In this document: one piece after another, positions 18,701-24,600 of the stretch
Layout: every line of letters starts with the position of its first letter
How positions within the stretch are numbered: position 1 is the stretch's first letter
Assembly (NCBI RefSeq): GCF_039543385.1
Contig: NZ_BAABJQ010000002.1
Location: 310,001-374,000 of the forward strand
DNA from: Rugosimonospora acidiphila
GTDB lineage: Bacteria > Actinomycetota > Actinomycetes > Mycobacteriales > Micromonosporaceae
Direction: 5' to 3'
DNA length: 64,000 nt
Position numbers and translations under genes: made by a program
The notes under the pieces: generated by a model
Told to the model about the DNA's origin: nothing
Seen by the model: only the letters and a program-made list of their open reading frames with translations
Databases searched by the model: none

Positions 18701-20246
18701 TCTCGGGCGCCCGCAGCTTCGGCGTCGCCGGCTGGCTGGTATTGGGATGGGGCGCATTGCCGGCGTTCCCGGCCGGCGGCTGGGTCAGGTTTTCCAGGTG
18801 CTTCGTTGTGAACCTCGCGGACGGGTGCCCGCTGGCCGGGTTCGGGGTGGGCGGCGGCTCCGAGTGGACGCCGGCCGGCGGGCTGACCTCGGGAGTACCG
18901 TCCGGGATCTTCGACATGGTCGTCGACTTCACGGTCGGACTCTTGACCGACTCCGGTGGGGCCTGGTTGTGCGGCTTGAGGTCCGGAGTCCGGCCGTCGG
19001 TGCCCCCGATCTCGTCTCGCGGTACCGTGTCGGCCGGCGGCTTCGTGGTCGGTGGCTTCAGGGTCGGTGGCTTGAGCCGGACCGGGCTGCCGCCAGTCGG
19101 GCCCCCGCCGTGCTCGACGGTCTGCGGCGTGGTCTGGTGATCGAGGTCGACCGGCGGGTTCTTCGAGTTGGTGACCGACTTCGGGGTGACGGGGCGCGAG
19201 CCGCTCGGCGGTGGCACCCGCGGCGCGACCACACCTTTGCCGTTGCCCGGGTTCGGGTGGACGGTCTCGTTGACCAGGTTGCGTCCACCGACCGACCCGC
19301 CGCCCGGCGTACCGTCACGCGTAAAGGAGCTCTCGCTGATCTGGACGTCCGGCGGCACCCGCGGTTTGGTGCCCAGGTTGGCCTCGCCGTTGCCCAGGTC
19401 GGCAGTGGCCGGCGAGAACGTGATGGCGTCGGTCTTACCCAGGTCGGTGGTCAGGTCCGACCCGACCGGGAGGTTGTCGCCCGAGGTGAACTCGACGCCG
19501 TGGCTGCCGCCTGGGCCGTCGAACCCGCCCAAGCCCTCGCCGCCGAACCCCGTGGCCTCCGGATGCGTGTCGACGGGCGTGGTGATCGGTGGCTCGCCGA
19601 CCTTGCCGTCGCCCCTGAACGGCAGGCTCTTCAGGTCGGCCATTGCCGCACCGCCGAGTGAGAACAGCCCGCCGGTGAGCGAGGCGACGAGGACGTTCAC
19701 CCACTCGCTCGAGTTGAGCTCAAACGGCGTGCTCGTGATCGCCGAGGCGATGCCCTCGATGGCCATGTCCATCGCGAACTGCATTGAGCCGAACGCGAGA
19801 GCGCCGAGCGTGAACTCGAAAACCAGCGTGAGGATCGTGGCGAAGATCTCCGAGGCCCCGGCGATGGCGGCGGCCAGGGCGGCCGCGATGGCCGCGATGA
19901 CCGGTCCGAGCGCCCACCCGACGAAGAGGCCGGCGAAGAGGCCGAAGATCGACGCCAGGATCATGATGATCGCGTTCTTGGCCTCCTCGGCCAGCTCGTC
20001 GCGAACCTTCTTCGCCATCTTATTGAGGTTGCGTGCCCACCGGCGGGCCAGCTCGGACGTGTTGCTCAGCTGCGAGGAGACCTTGTCCAGCAGGCGTACG
20101 GCGGCATCCTGGGCGGACCCTGTCCAGTTGGCATCGCCGATATGGTCCGGGCCGATTCTACGAAGCTTATCGACCTCATCGGCCTTGTTGAACCAGACCG
20201 TGGCCAGCGCGTCGAGGAGATCGGGATCGGGGTGGTAGTCGCCCAC
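6756..20246 (-). CDS. Giant WXG-domain T7SS-associated protein, 4,496 aa
   Basis: No whole-protein family recognised. Residues 1-90 are a WXG100-like helical hairpin with W41-T-G43. Residues about 95-190 are strongly hydrophobic, as in CpnT-type N-terminal domains. Residues about 205-640 are Pro/Thr-rich and disordered-looking. The rest is mostly Ala/Arg/Glu helix, including a duplicated segment of about 340 aa (near 714-1047 and 2164-2504), a 57-aa tandem repeat and four copies of an RFxALR motif. An alpha/beta domain (near 4,200-4,270) precedes a helical tail ending IGVALVTC, with Cys as the last residue. No catalytic motif was found. The GTG start at 20246 has AGG 5 nt upstream and lies 17 nt after the WXG gene. 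Probably a T7SS substrate or envelope-associated effector; the function is inferred. Confidence 0.88.
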   Translation of the reverse strand: MGDYHPDPDLLDALATVWFNKADEVDKLRRIGPDHIGDANWTGSAQDAAVRLLDKVSSQLSNTSELARRWARNLNKMAKKVRDELAEEAKNAIIMILASIFGLFAGLFVGWALGPVIAAIAAALAAAIAGASEIFATILTLVFEFTLGALAFGSMQFAMDMAIEGIASAITSTPFELNSSEWVNVLVASLTGGLFSLGGAAMADLKSLPFRGDGKVGEPPITTPVDTHPEATGFGGEGLGGFDGPGGSHGVEFTSGDNLPVGSDLTTDLGKTDAITFSPATADLGNGEANLGTKPRVPPDVQISESSFTRDGTPGGGSVGGRNLVNETVHPNPGNGKGVVAPRVPPPSGSRPVTPKSVTNSKNPPVDLDHQTTPQTVEHGGGPTGGSPVRLKPPTLKPPTTKPPADTVPRDEIGGTDGRTPDLKPHNQAPPESVKSPTVKSTTMSKIPDGTPEVSPPAGVHSEPPPTPNPASGHPSARFTTKHLENLTQPPAGNAGNAPHPNTSQPATPKLRAPEIRESTEGIPHNEPAPGRHGPTPSATPRNQPSAQPATPRNQVPDPKSQHLGDANPNVRPPTVKTGGVDAQKPKFENTDATGKPPTVRGAGADPVRKPPATTTPEGGGGLRKPPTIEGSEASGLDDHQPVQHEHPPETSVSSPKPRAEGGSTGHVSTRAGTHVTPHESVPRTAVPRSPERAGTQAPLPDRGTPGSRGPHAEHEIDAAATRLRERFVGQHRDPVTGEPHPQVTRAVDAWVADAKGLVKRAVKAGRWDRLDGDLKTLEGRFDGYLAAQRGADAAADRAVARFDKILSDRGTPVRADPDRVSAQRAELGDAARNAYLARWGSKSILHRGKPGVEKLDERAARWLLKRDQLIHVRLNYLERTQPALDKAEADIRSTGPHTDPNQMAENDAMMRQAEGVIDSRSGNYAAQIHPRPAVIANAYLRQFVRSVPARTGLGNRAGHLFETAQASIKSEASAGEAEAFGRGLNHVGSADRAIASAQERLRGVFTRELDRLEEEGFKPSEIERSMNILRTRVNRITGGVRRAVIDDASTRSAEADRILATEAAPRSEPRPDPHGDAASVSDVTSVRGRDSVSDLTSISSSNDFHVFHVEVDAPRFNPDQLLRGGKGGNLFGAGPHLGELPPAKGDVVRPANEIRISVKSDLDGLGDVGRPPATGDEGAVRPPAGTGEPPTYRDMLRGDELPDYETARLDPPPGLSREDIARYLAENLVERRLIVPKPLDTPMDGVGREMDAIRQERRDAVAQQVEDLGRVGQPEPKGSGGDRFDDPVADPTAKADPYGSLRERAWNAMAKQEADLRATVGDGVRPGQEGGGFANGRPIPPRSGRQVAEDVTRFARGPKDGPPPDAAAVKQHVEKIGNEELDRANSWLRNNPESPIRDQIHDEWKARVDRGDLTPGIGTVGAHEAVRRLDQVGTTESVDLNALRADYAAKARTAGDLQAVLDRLTAQRNAVREAIRRQYLGGERRHYAAQPFESIPARATALQRLGVDITPERLVADPHVAKADGELTTIATERVTIGNLKMDLTKAIDAAERRSMALFPQREASSTDAARYAEAHNELTLLRTFRDKGLVGLELWVDPRQAKAIDAAERRAMELFAQPKPGGTDAALDPETGNEPTLLRTLRDKRLAGLAPRVDPRQAALFQRYQEQGLVEPPRVADVDPERIGAQTLNLIDELRTAIARLDGLPVPRPDDPEWVAAHPGTRADEAVAEWLDAYNAVHGRWDRLPAWQRQGLDARDRTLRHFQQTALYQREEALLNASEPAVRGASARASAVALRAWTDLTRALQAEERNAAEAGKPSVAPVRPARRPPLRRPSPPPPRPRRPRPVEPRATEPATETAPETPDTEPKTTSPTTLDVSSEAVPPTTGDATPVTRPDTETPPPSSIAAADISELEARFAALRNPTSAPRAETPVEPVGAARPVDPDELVARFKALRNSPPTPRDEASAEPVASTTPVAPNNLVERFNALRSTYGMPPVESGTPPRTAPRPTVDEEPSPVTTPPSVTTPPPVTTLPSSAVPPDPDLMRFSDPERQRDWQRAEQNMIDDLMTRLGNAAPVNRIVPDLEADFVRTWHATPGGSGLREAQLVEQFERFGAAAARTFDETLSAAFAEVRPPTAAEREAWQQRYGDLVRDLGDDLREQIGRNEIDAAANRAFDRWRANDPDLASAYNEALRHWTEDTGAILRSVRAGRNWDHAEGSLARQVEHLDVYLGMHLGAQRAALRVGDLFDELVAARPATFADPDRVRQARAEAVAAGYARYLRWWRPSRIYEAVGDLGGMVARADSRFREFPDAIRTRLSYLDETQEILDWMARITRPENMPRRMPRPLDTEQLEAAARMAQREAESFIDSSATPFVEEPPEVTESMLKVIRRAVYDLREQIPARAAFAARAAELTRAALDKINSGAAEGAAEAVRHGLDPAAALSRVPSEARTAVFDLVRDIRERFADQRYAESELAGKLAALERGIGDVVGRVRANTVRDALLRRGDTEAVATLNQHAAGPGSMLRAPVQQRIYGDFEREYVRQYHVLLGDGADVDIAAWLSRTPPEEPVRPAIDDGPEVKLLTWPESSAIEHQFAELPSLKDSSTPAERRALRIERLPEAERAEWQQKFDGAADDADRSRLDRALAVRFFAVVTTPLANDIALAELVRDAGEAWARAGAGRVTSAAFGALIRRFKDTASELNPHAEEPVAPPEFPSVDLPDPVPTPKPLTGSELMEQLSKLPPPAITREVGDLEARLSRMLEGWFQDSAKPLPYKIREKFWAEWLTFRNDPDKSAAIRQRMVDAAMAERVKPSIAQRFPDLTANRADEFARRIDGAATFDEIAAIEREAAEAARIAAARPRPAVQEPQPAAPQPAGQLDAFDEKYEIVPKPERDRFRRDIAQAAAPEKLEEAYAVLDARRDELMAAAAPVTPKSFEEQLTILKRFVPRHGYRVIRDDVPVITAEQAAAYDRELDAVGSLDEQDAFERRLSEAGYQKVPVESANPADARLAALPAVPMGDDDLVGMVRAWADDEAHGSGLGKAALEKAVGVMADALAARDGSAFAEAIDGFKDSMLEAGFARLERADAPSGKPVTPPAAKPTEIPKAPTETPSTPTESAETAGEPGDDAALAVLQNRFAALKDEDAEVDALRADPALRVPDTDPRNPVAPRSLEALRREMPDIPETAPHEGWTGDGPPAPNPDGFDEETFRMAQAEGRIRRRGNSDPTAELMRRLRRLNESPEEPPPAGEVAKPPAPKPADGEEAQGFAEVEVFESDGTVVTRRVPKVAEPATSGQAGMRQQLAERDEIDATEAAYNSYLDLERDLRADREDLASRFAAKLDEWRAEHPELAATLDGARIARLQEGIARLAAKHFLTVRETLPSPADQRTMIAGFLAEKVDALGPELTEAVRPKPADTAPVTIEAPPGPRVDELSNERFDGVVSDFRRGDLFGGRYLRDEDYARLRDSFTEQGRAAAGTAGLNDGWTPTAEWASTMDTAAARLGDQLFVRSAGGRWFGRMLDAVAYDRGDQRGDVPEPPQSGWYREQFQQRLQADYAKVFANVPPGSFRSEVAYLEVVADPIADATRKREPTPWPEALKASLDWVRDQLSFAYDLRRVLESAAGDLRRITLNAGADAATSAALADLFRLDKAYQYLTGRGLAPETYDAWLDREKADTDVFGARLATLSIEQERQPAEFSAKAAQATDALITEYKPRVATAGEVATRRPDFAGQFADAVTRAAEQTQEIRDRVGDDNLDRLRTLDALGPGELLGWRNRVVGELTELYHRVWYYAVQVGAAVDSEHWNAAAQRWDELSRQYWDGLRTTVMRQNQIARLNAAIGKLRTDAEAAGLATADAEAAVALFTRNATAKIDRLLHTRPFDLGRLDRWAELESELADSLPAHLKLAQTRAEAATRAATAYQERAREAGRSESERKAGAAEASASVAEAFDRAYRQSAWADEDQRLAQADYLAARQQGDVVAELINRKTAEEPESVAPEQASAPERANPIEALAEGARRRLATRRAGADKADQAALHRVGAEIESIISSGLRDYVDATDVPALGQRAVDKARSRIEGLLRDLSQRLADERRLAEALAAATGKFDALPGADRLGVGDPLRQRFLREVAGKTSVGIAHLTSSVLAAAVAAEARQSGPKASGSARTELTKAGHAPGGRLIPTADGVYLAAGTDLGPPARPTATEGDFWVVAGPGSLELLMAYLQSAAGATSLAGVTVDLGLLTDDADTLRAVAAGLPLLFGVQVDGVETDVAPASETAPNADSTATTGTTTSDAIGHLPTTLPPVELTPLATRPPAEAPSGLELDTGSIEVDPEDLFRADLYDRLGSVPAPAPVEDFPDSLDGERAAVHWSLQSLAHHGEEWLDRGVAFLDTVEASDRERLLVDAVREAPTGTLLAFSRLIRGVSAHPERDYPVSVAVGAVHLALTGNVAEAVEKIHATWKNEMPAREPLIDALVRRSVTGTERAALSEIGVALVTC
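12735..13755 (-). repeat. Second copy of a ~340-aa internal duplication in the 4,496-aa protein
   Basis: This segment begins EIDAAANRAF and contains GRNWDHAEGSLARQVEHLD, FADPDRVRQARAEA, YLRWWRPS and a C-terminal VGRVRANTVRD. It matches in order the segment at 17105-18105: EIDAAATRL, GRWDRLDGDLKTLEGRFD, RADPDRVSAQRAEL, YLARWGSKS, GGVRRAVID. The copies are diverged and helical, so the duplication is old. Boundaries are approximate. Confidence 0.6.
14272..14510 (-). repeat. Three spaced RFxALR linear motifs in Pro-rich sequence
   Basis: The coded protein carries LEARFAALRNP, LVARFKALRNS and LVERFNALRST at about 33-residue spacing inside Pro/Thr-rich sequence. A fourth, LQNRFAALKDE, lies at about 10812-10841. 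Short helices in disordered linkers often act as docking sites, but no partner is evident. Confidence 0.6.
15250..15612 (-). repeat. 57-aa (171-bp) tandem duplication in the 4,496-aa gene
   Basis: Identical DNA stretches recur exactly 171 bp apart. GCCGCGTCG occurs at 15421 and 15592, and CTGGCGCGGA at 15270 and 15441. The protein units run AIDAAERRSMALF...WVDPRQ and AIDAAERRAMELF...RVDPRQ. A further partial unit follows (AALFQRYQEQ). Confidence 0.75.
17105..18105 (-). repeat. First copy of the ~340-aa internal duplication
   Basis: This is the N-proximal member of the diverged helical duplication described for 12735-13755. It directly follows the Pro-rich region and begins EIDAAATRL. Confidence 0.6.
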
Positions 20247-20263
20247 ATCAGCCTGCCGGCCGG

Positions 20264-20839
20264 CTAGTACTGCACGTTGACGGGCGCGTAATTCCAGTCC
20301 TGGTTGGATTTCTTCGGGTCGAACGAGCTGTCGGAGTCGTCATTGCCGCCGTCCCCGCTGTCGTCCGTGTCCTCCGGGGGCAACGGCTTGTAGGGGATAT
20401 CGTGGTTCATGTCGTCGAACATCTTGGTGTTCGCTTCCTCGACATTGCTGTAGTTCACAGCCGCGCTCGCGGCGACGCTCGACATCTGCCCGATGACGCC
20501 CGGCACGTCGCCCACCGGCTTGACGTTCGCGCCGAACAGCCTCTTCTGGATCTTGTTGAGCTGGTCGTTGAGCTCCTGCGCCGCGTCCGAGGAATCGCCG
20601 GCCCAGGAGATTTTCAGGCTGTTCCAGGTGTCGAAGATCTTCTGGAAACTGTCCGAAATTATGTTCAGCAACTCCGGGACGACGCCGTAGGCCGCGCCGT
20701 CGATCACCGCCTGCGGTTGGGTCGCGTCGGACAGGCCGTGCTCGTTCTTCTGGTAGAACGTGTACTCGAAGACCGCCGTCGGATAGACGCTGATGGTCTG
20801 CCCGTTGTCGTAGTTGTCGGGCGCTCCGGTCGGCGTCAC
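20264..20839 (-). CDS. WXG100-like protein with acidic tail
   Basis: A 191-aa protein with an extended N terminus, a helix-turn-helix containing W79-A-G81 (SLKISWAGDSSD), and the T7SS signal form YxxxE (Y130-SNV-E134) after the second helix. It then has an acidic Asp/Gly/Ser-rich tail (about residues 150-175). WXG proteins are exported by T7SS as dimers; its 17-nt distance from the 4,496-aa gene suggests they work as a pair. I start at the GTG at 20839 (AGAGG 5 nt upstream) rather than 32 codons further out. The acidic tail is unusual for WXG100 proteins. Confidence 0.8.
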   Translation of the reverse strand: MTPTGAPDNYDNGQTISVYPTAVFEYTFYQKNEHGLSDATQPQAVIDGAAYGVVPELLNIISDSFQKIFDTWNSLKISWAGDSSDAAQELNDQLNKIQKRLFGANVKPVGDVPGVIGQMSSVAASAAVNYSNVEEANTKMFDDMNHDIPYKPLPPEDTDDSGDGGNDDSDSSFDPKKSNQDWNYAPVNVQY

Positions 20840-20994
20840 GTTGACCTCTTCTCCCCCGCAGGCCTCGGAGTCGGCGGACACCGCGACGCTAACCCCGGGA
20901 CCCCGGCCGCCGGCAGATCCGAATTCGGTGCACAACGCCGGTCACGCGAAGAGGGACGTTGGCCCGCACCGCCCGGCTTGGTAGAAGTCGGAGA

Positions 20995-21642
20995 ATGGCC
21001 ACACTCAGCGATCCCGGCAAAGACGGTCAGGTCAACGACTATGCCACGAGCGTCGACTACAAGCTACCGACAGTCACGGTCGAGAAGGGCTACTCCACGC
21101 CGCTGTCGCTCACCGGCGACAAGGACGCCATCATCGTCCTGTCCGACAAGCAGGACGACGGCGGCGGCTCCCAGGCCGACGTGCCAACCGCCTCGTGGTT
21201 CACGGTGACGCCGAGCGACATCAAGGCGCTCGAGAAGAAAATCATGGATGAGCTCAACACCCAGGTGGACGAGTTCGCCAGCTTCAAGGCGCTGATCGCC
21301 GACACCGAGGACTGGATCTTCCTGGTCCAGACCCCCTACGACTTGATCCCGCACGAGCAGGCCACCCCGACCGGGTACACGTCGCTGAGCGCGGGTTACA
21401 CCCCCGACTCGGATCGCCCCAACTTCACCGACCCCAACCCCGACGACACCAAGAAGATCGTGAACACCCAGAACTCGATGGTCCAGATGGTGGCCGAGTC
21501 GTACCGGCTGATGGGTGAGGTCGTCGCGCTGTTCAACAACGCCGCCCAGCAGTACGTCGGCGCCGACAAGGCGGTCTTCAACGACGGTATGAACTTCGAC
21601 GACCTGCCCGTTCCGCACTTCCCCGGCATCGTGATCGAGTAA
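20995..21642 (+). CDS. Helical T7SS-associated protein of unknown family
   Basis: A 215-aa soluble protein. The N-terminal third is beta-rich and Asp-rich; the rest is helical with a YxxxD motif (YVGAD) near the end of the last long helix. There is no true WXG (the turn reads DTEDWIFLVQ). It lies 28 bp before the repeat/WXG protein in the same direction and divergent from the WXG protein at 20839, so it is probably the partner or chaperone of the repeat protein. The start is uncertain: ATG at 20995 has GGAG very close (1 nt), while an in-frame TTG at 20959 has GAGGG 3 nt upstream. No family was recognised. Confidence 0.7.
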   Translation: MATLSDPGKDGQVNDYATSVDYKLPTVTVEKGYSTPLSLTGDKDAIIVLSDKQDDGGGSQADVPTASWFTVTPSDIKALEKKIMDELNTQVDEFASFKALIADTEDWIFLVQTPYDLIPHEQATPTGYTSLSAGYTPDSDRPNFTDPNPDDTKKIVNTQNSMVQMVAESYRLMGEVVALFNNAAQQYVGADKAVFNDGMNFDDLPVPHFPGIVIE

Positions 21643-21670
21643 CCGCCCGCTTTCTACACGAGGAGCCGTG

Positions 21671-24600
21671 ATGGCTGCCCAGACCCTGTCGGACGGCTCC
21701 GTAATCGAATACGGCACCGACGGCTCGATCCTCCGGGAATTTAGTCCGGACGGCTCGGTCTACACCCAGTTCGACGCCCAGGGCCGCGCTCACCACGTGC
21801 AGGTCCCGCCGTCGGACGACGCCCCGGCGACCTTTGCCGACATCGCCTACGTCGGCGACAACACCATTTACACCTATGCCGACAAGTCAGTCATCACCTA
21901 CGACGCCAACAACCACATCATCGACGAAAAACTCGCCGACGGCACCGAATATACCCAGTTCGATGCGGACGGCAGAGCCCACCACGTGCAGATTCCGGCG
22001 TCGGCCGGCCATTCCGCCACGTCCGCCGACATCGATTACCACGGCACCGACACCGTCTACACCTACACCGACCACACCACCATCACCTACGACAGCAACG
22101 GCAACATCACCAACGAAAAACTCGCCGACGGCACCAACTACACAAACTTCGACCACGCCGGCAACCCACACCACGTCGACATCCCACCGGAAAACGGCAA
22201 CCCAGCAACCTCAGCCAACATCACCCACGTCGAAAACGACACCGTCTACACCTACACCGACCACACCGTCGTCACCTACGACAGCGACGGGAACACCATC
22301 GACGAGAAACTCGCCGACGGCACCGACTACACCCGATTCGACAGCAACGGCAACCCACACCACGTCAACACCCCCGCCCACGACGACCAACCAGCAACCT
22401 CAGCCAACATCACCCACCACGGCACCGACACCGTCTACACCTACACCGACCACACCACCATCACCTACGACAACGACGGAAACACCATCGACGAGAAACT
22501 CGCCGACGGCACCGACTACACAAACTTCGACCACGCCGGCAACCCACACCACGTCAACACCCCCGCCCACGACGACCAACCAGCAACCAGCGCCGACATC
22601 ACCTACCACGGCAACGACACCACCTACACCTACACCGACCACACGACAGTCACCTACGACAACAACGGCAACACCATCGACGAGAAACTCGCCGACGGCA
22701 CCGACTACACAAACTTCGACCACGCCGGCAACCCACACCACGTCGACATCCCACCGGGAAACGGCAACCCAGCAACCTCAGCCGACATCACCTACCACGG
22801 CAACGACACCACCTACACCTACACCGACCACACGACAGTCACCTACGACAGCAACGGCAACACCATCGACGAGAAACTCGCCGACGGCACCGACTACACA
22901 AACTTCGACCACGCCGGCAACCCACACCACGTCGACATCCCACCGGGAAACGGCAACCCAGCAACCTCAGCCGACATCACCTACCACGGCAACGACACCA
23001 CCTACACCTACACCGACCACACGACAGTCACCTACGACAACAACGGCAACACCATCGACGAGAAACTCGCCGACGGCACCGACTACACAAACTTCGACAG
23101 CAACGGCAACCCACACCACGTCAACACCCCCGCCCACGACGGTCAACCAGCAACCAGCGCCGACATCACCTACCACGGCATCGACACCGTCTATACCTAC
23201 ACCGACCACACGACGGTCACNNNNNNNNNNNNNNNNNNNNNNNNNNNNNNNNNNNNNNNNNNNNNNNNNNNNNNNNNNNNNNNNNNNNNNNNNNNNNNNN
23301 NNNNNNNNNNNNNNNNNGCCGACATCACCTACCACGGCATCGACACCGTCTATACCTACACCGACCACACGACGGTCACCTACGACAGCAACGGCAACAC
23401 CATCGACGAGAAACTCGCCGACGGCACCGACTACACAAACTTCGACCACGCCGGCCACCCACACCACGTCGACATCCCACCGGGAAACGGCAACCCAGCA
23501 ACCTCAGCCAACATCACCTACCACGGCACCGACACCGTCTACACCTACACCGACCACACGACAGTCACCTATGACAACAACGGGAACACCATCGACGAAA
23601 AACTCGCCGACGGCACCGACTACACCCAATTCGACAGCAACGGCAACCCACACCACGTCGACATCCCACCGGGAAACGGCAATCCAGCCACCTCCGCCAA
23701 CATCAGCTACCACGGCGCCGACACCGTCTACACCTACACCGATCACACCGTCGTCACCTACGACAGCAGCGGCAACATCACGGACGAGAGACTCGCCGAC
23801 GGCACCGACTACACAAGTTTTGACGGCAACGGCAACCCCCACCACGTCGACATCCCACCGGGAAACGGCAACCCAGCCACCTCGGCCAACATCAGCTACC
23901 ACGGCGCCGACACCGTCTACACCTACACCGATCACACCGTCGTCACCTACGACAGCAGCGGCAACATCACGGACGAGAAACTCGCCGACGGCACCGACTA
24001 CACAAGTTTTGACGGCAACGGCAACCCCCACCACGTCGACATCCCACCGGGAAACGGCAATCCAGCCACCTCCGCCGATATCGCCTACCACGGCGCCGAC
24101 ACCGTCTACACCTACACCGATCACACCGTCGTCACCTACGACAGCAGCGGCAACATCACGGACGAGAAACTCGCCGACGGCACCGACTACACAAGTTTTG
24201 ACGGCAACGGCAACCCCCACCACGTCGACACCCCAGCCCACGACGGCCAACCAGCAACCTCAGCCGACATCACCCACGTCGGAAACGACACCGTCTACAC
24301 CTACACCGACCACACGACAGTCACCTACGACAACAACGGGAAGATCCTCGACGAAAGGCTAGCCGACGGCACCGACTACACCCAGTTCGACAACAACGGC
24401 AACCCACACCACGTCGACATCCCACCGGGAAACGGCAACCCAGCCACCTCCGCCGATATCACCTACCACGGCACCGACACCGTCTACACCTACACCGACC
24501 ACACGACAGTCACCTACGACAACAACGACAAGGTCATCGACGAGAGGCTGGCCGACGGCACCGACTTCACCCAGTACGACGGCAACGGCACGGCACACCA

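Noticed and set aside
1051..19661. Very long plus-strand open frames (1051-3465, 3480-6569, 6879-14633, 15786-19661)
   Set aside because: They lie antisense to well-supported genes, have low-complexity Arg/Gly/Pro/His-rich products and match no domain. High GC keeps antisense frames open.
20840..20935. N-terminal extension of the WXG protein
   Set aside because: AGAGG sits right before GTG 20839, and the extension is low-complexity.
20959..20994. TTG start of the helical protein
   Set aside because: Possible, but ATG 20995 gives the normal N terminus; left as uncertain.
22400..24250. Minus-strand Val/Gly-rich repeat frames
   Set aside because: Antisense image of the 189-bp coding repeats.
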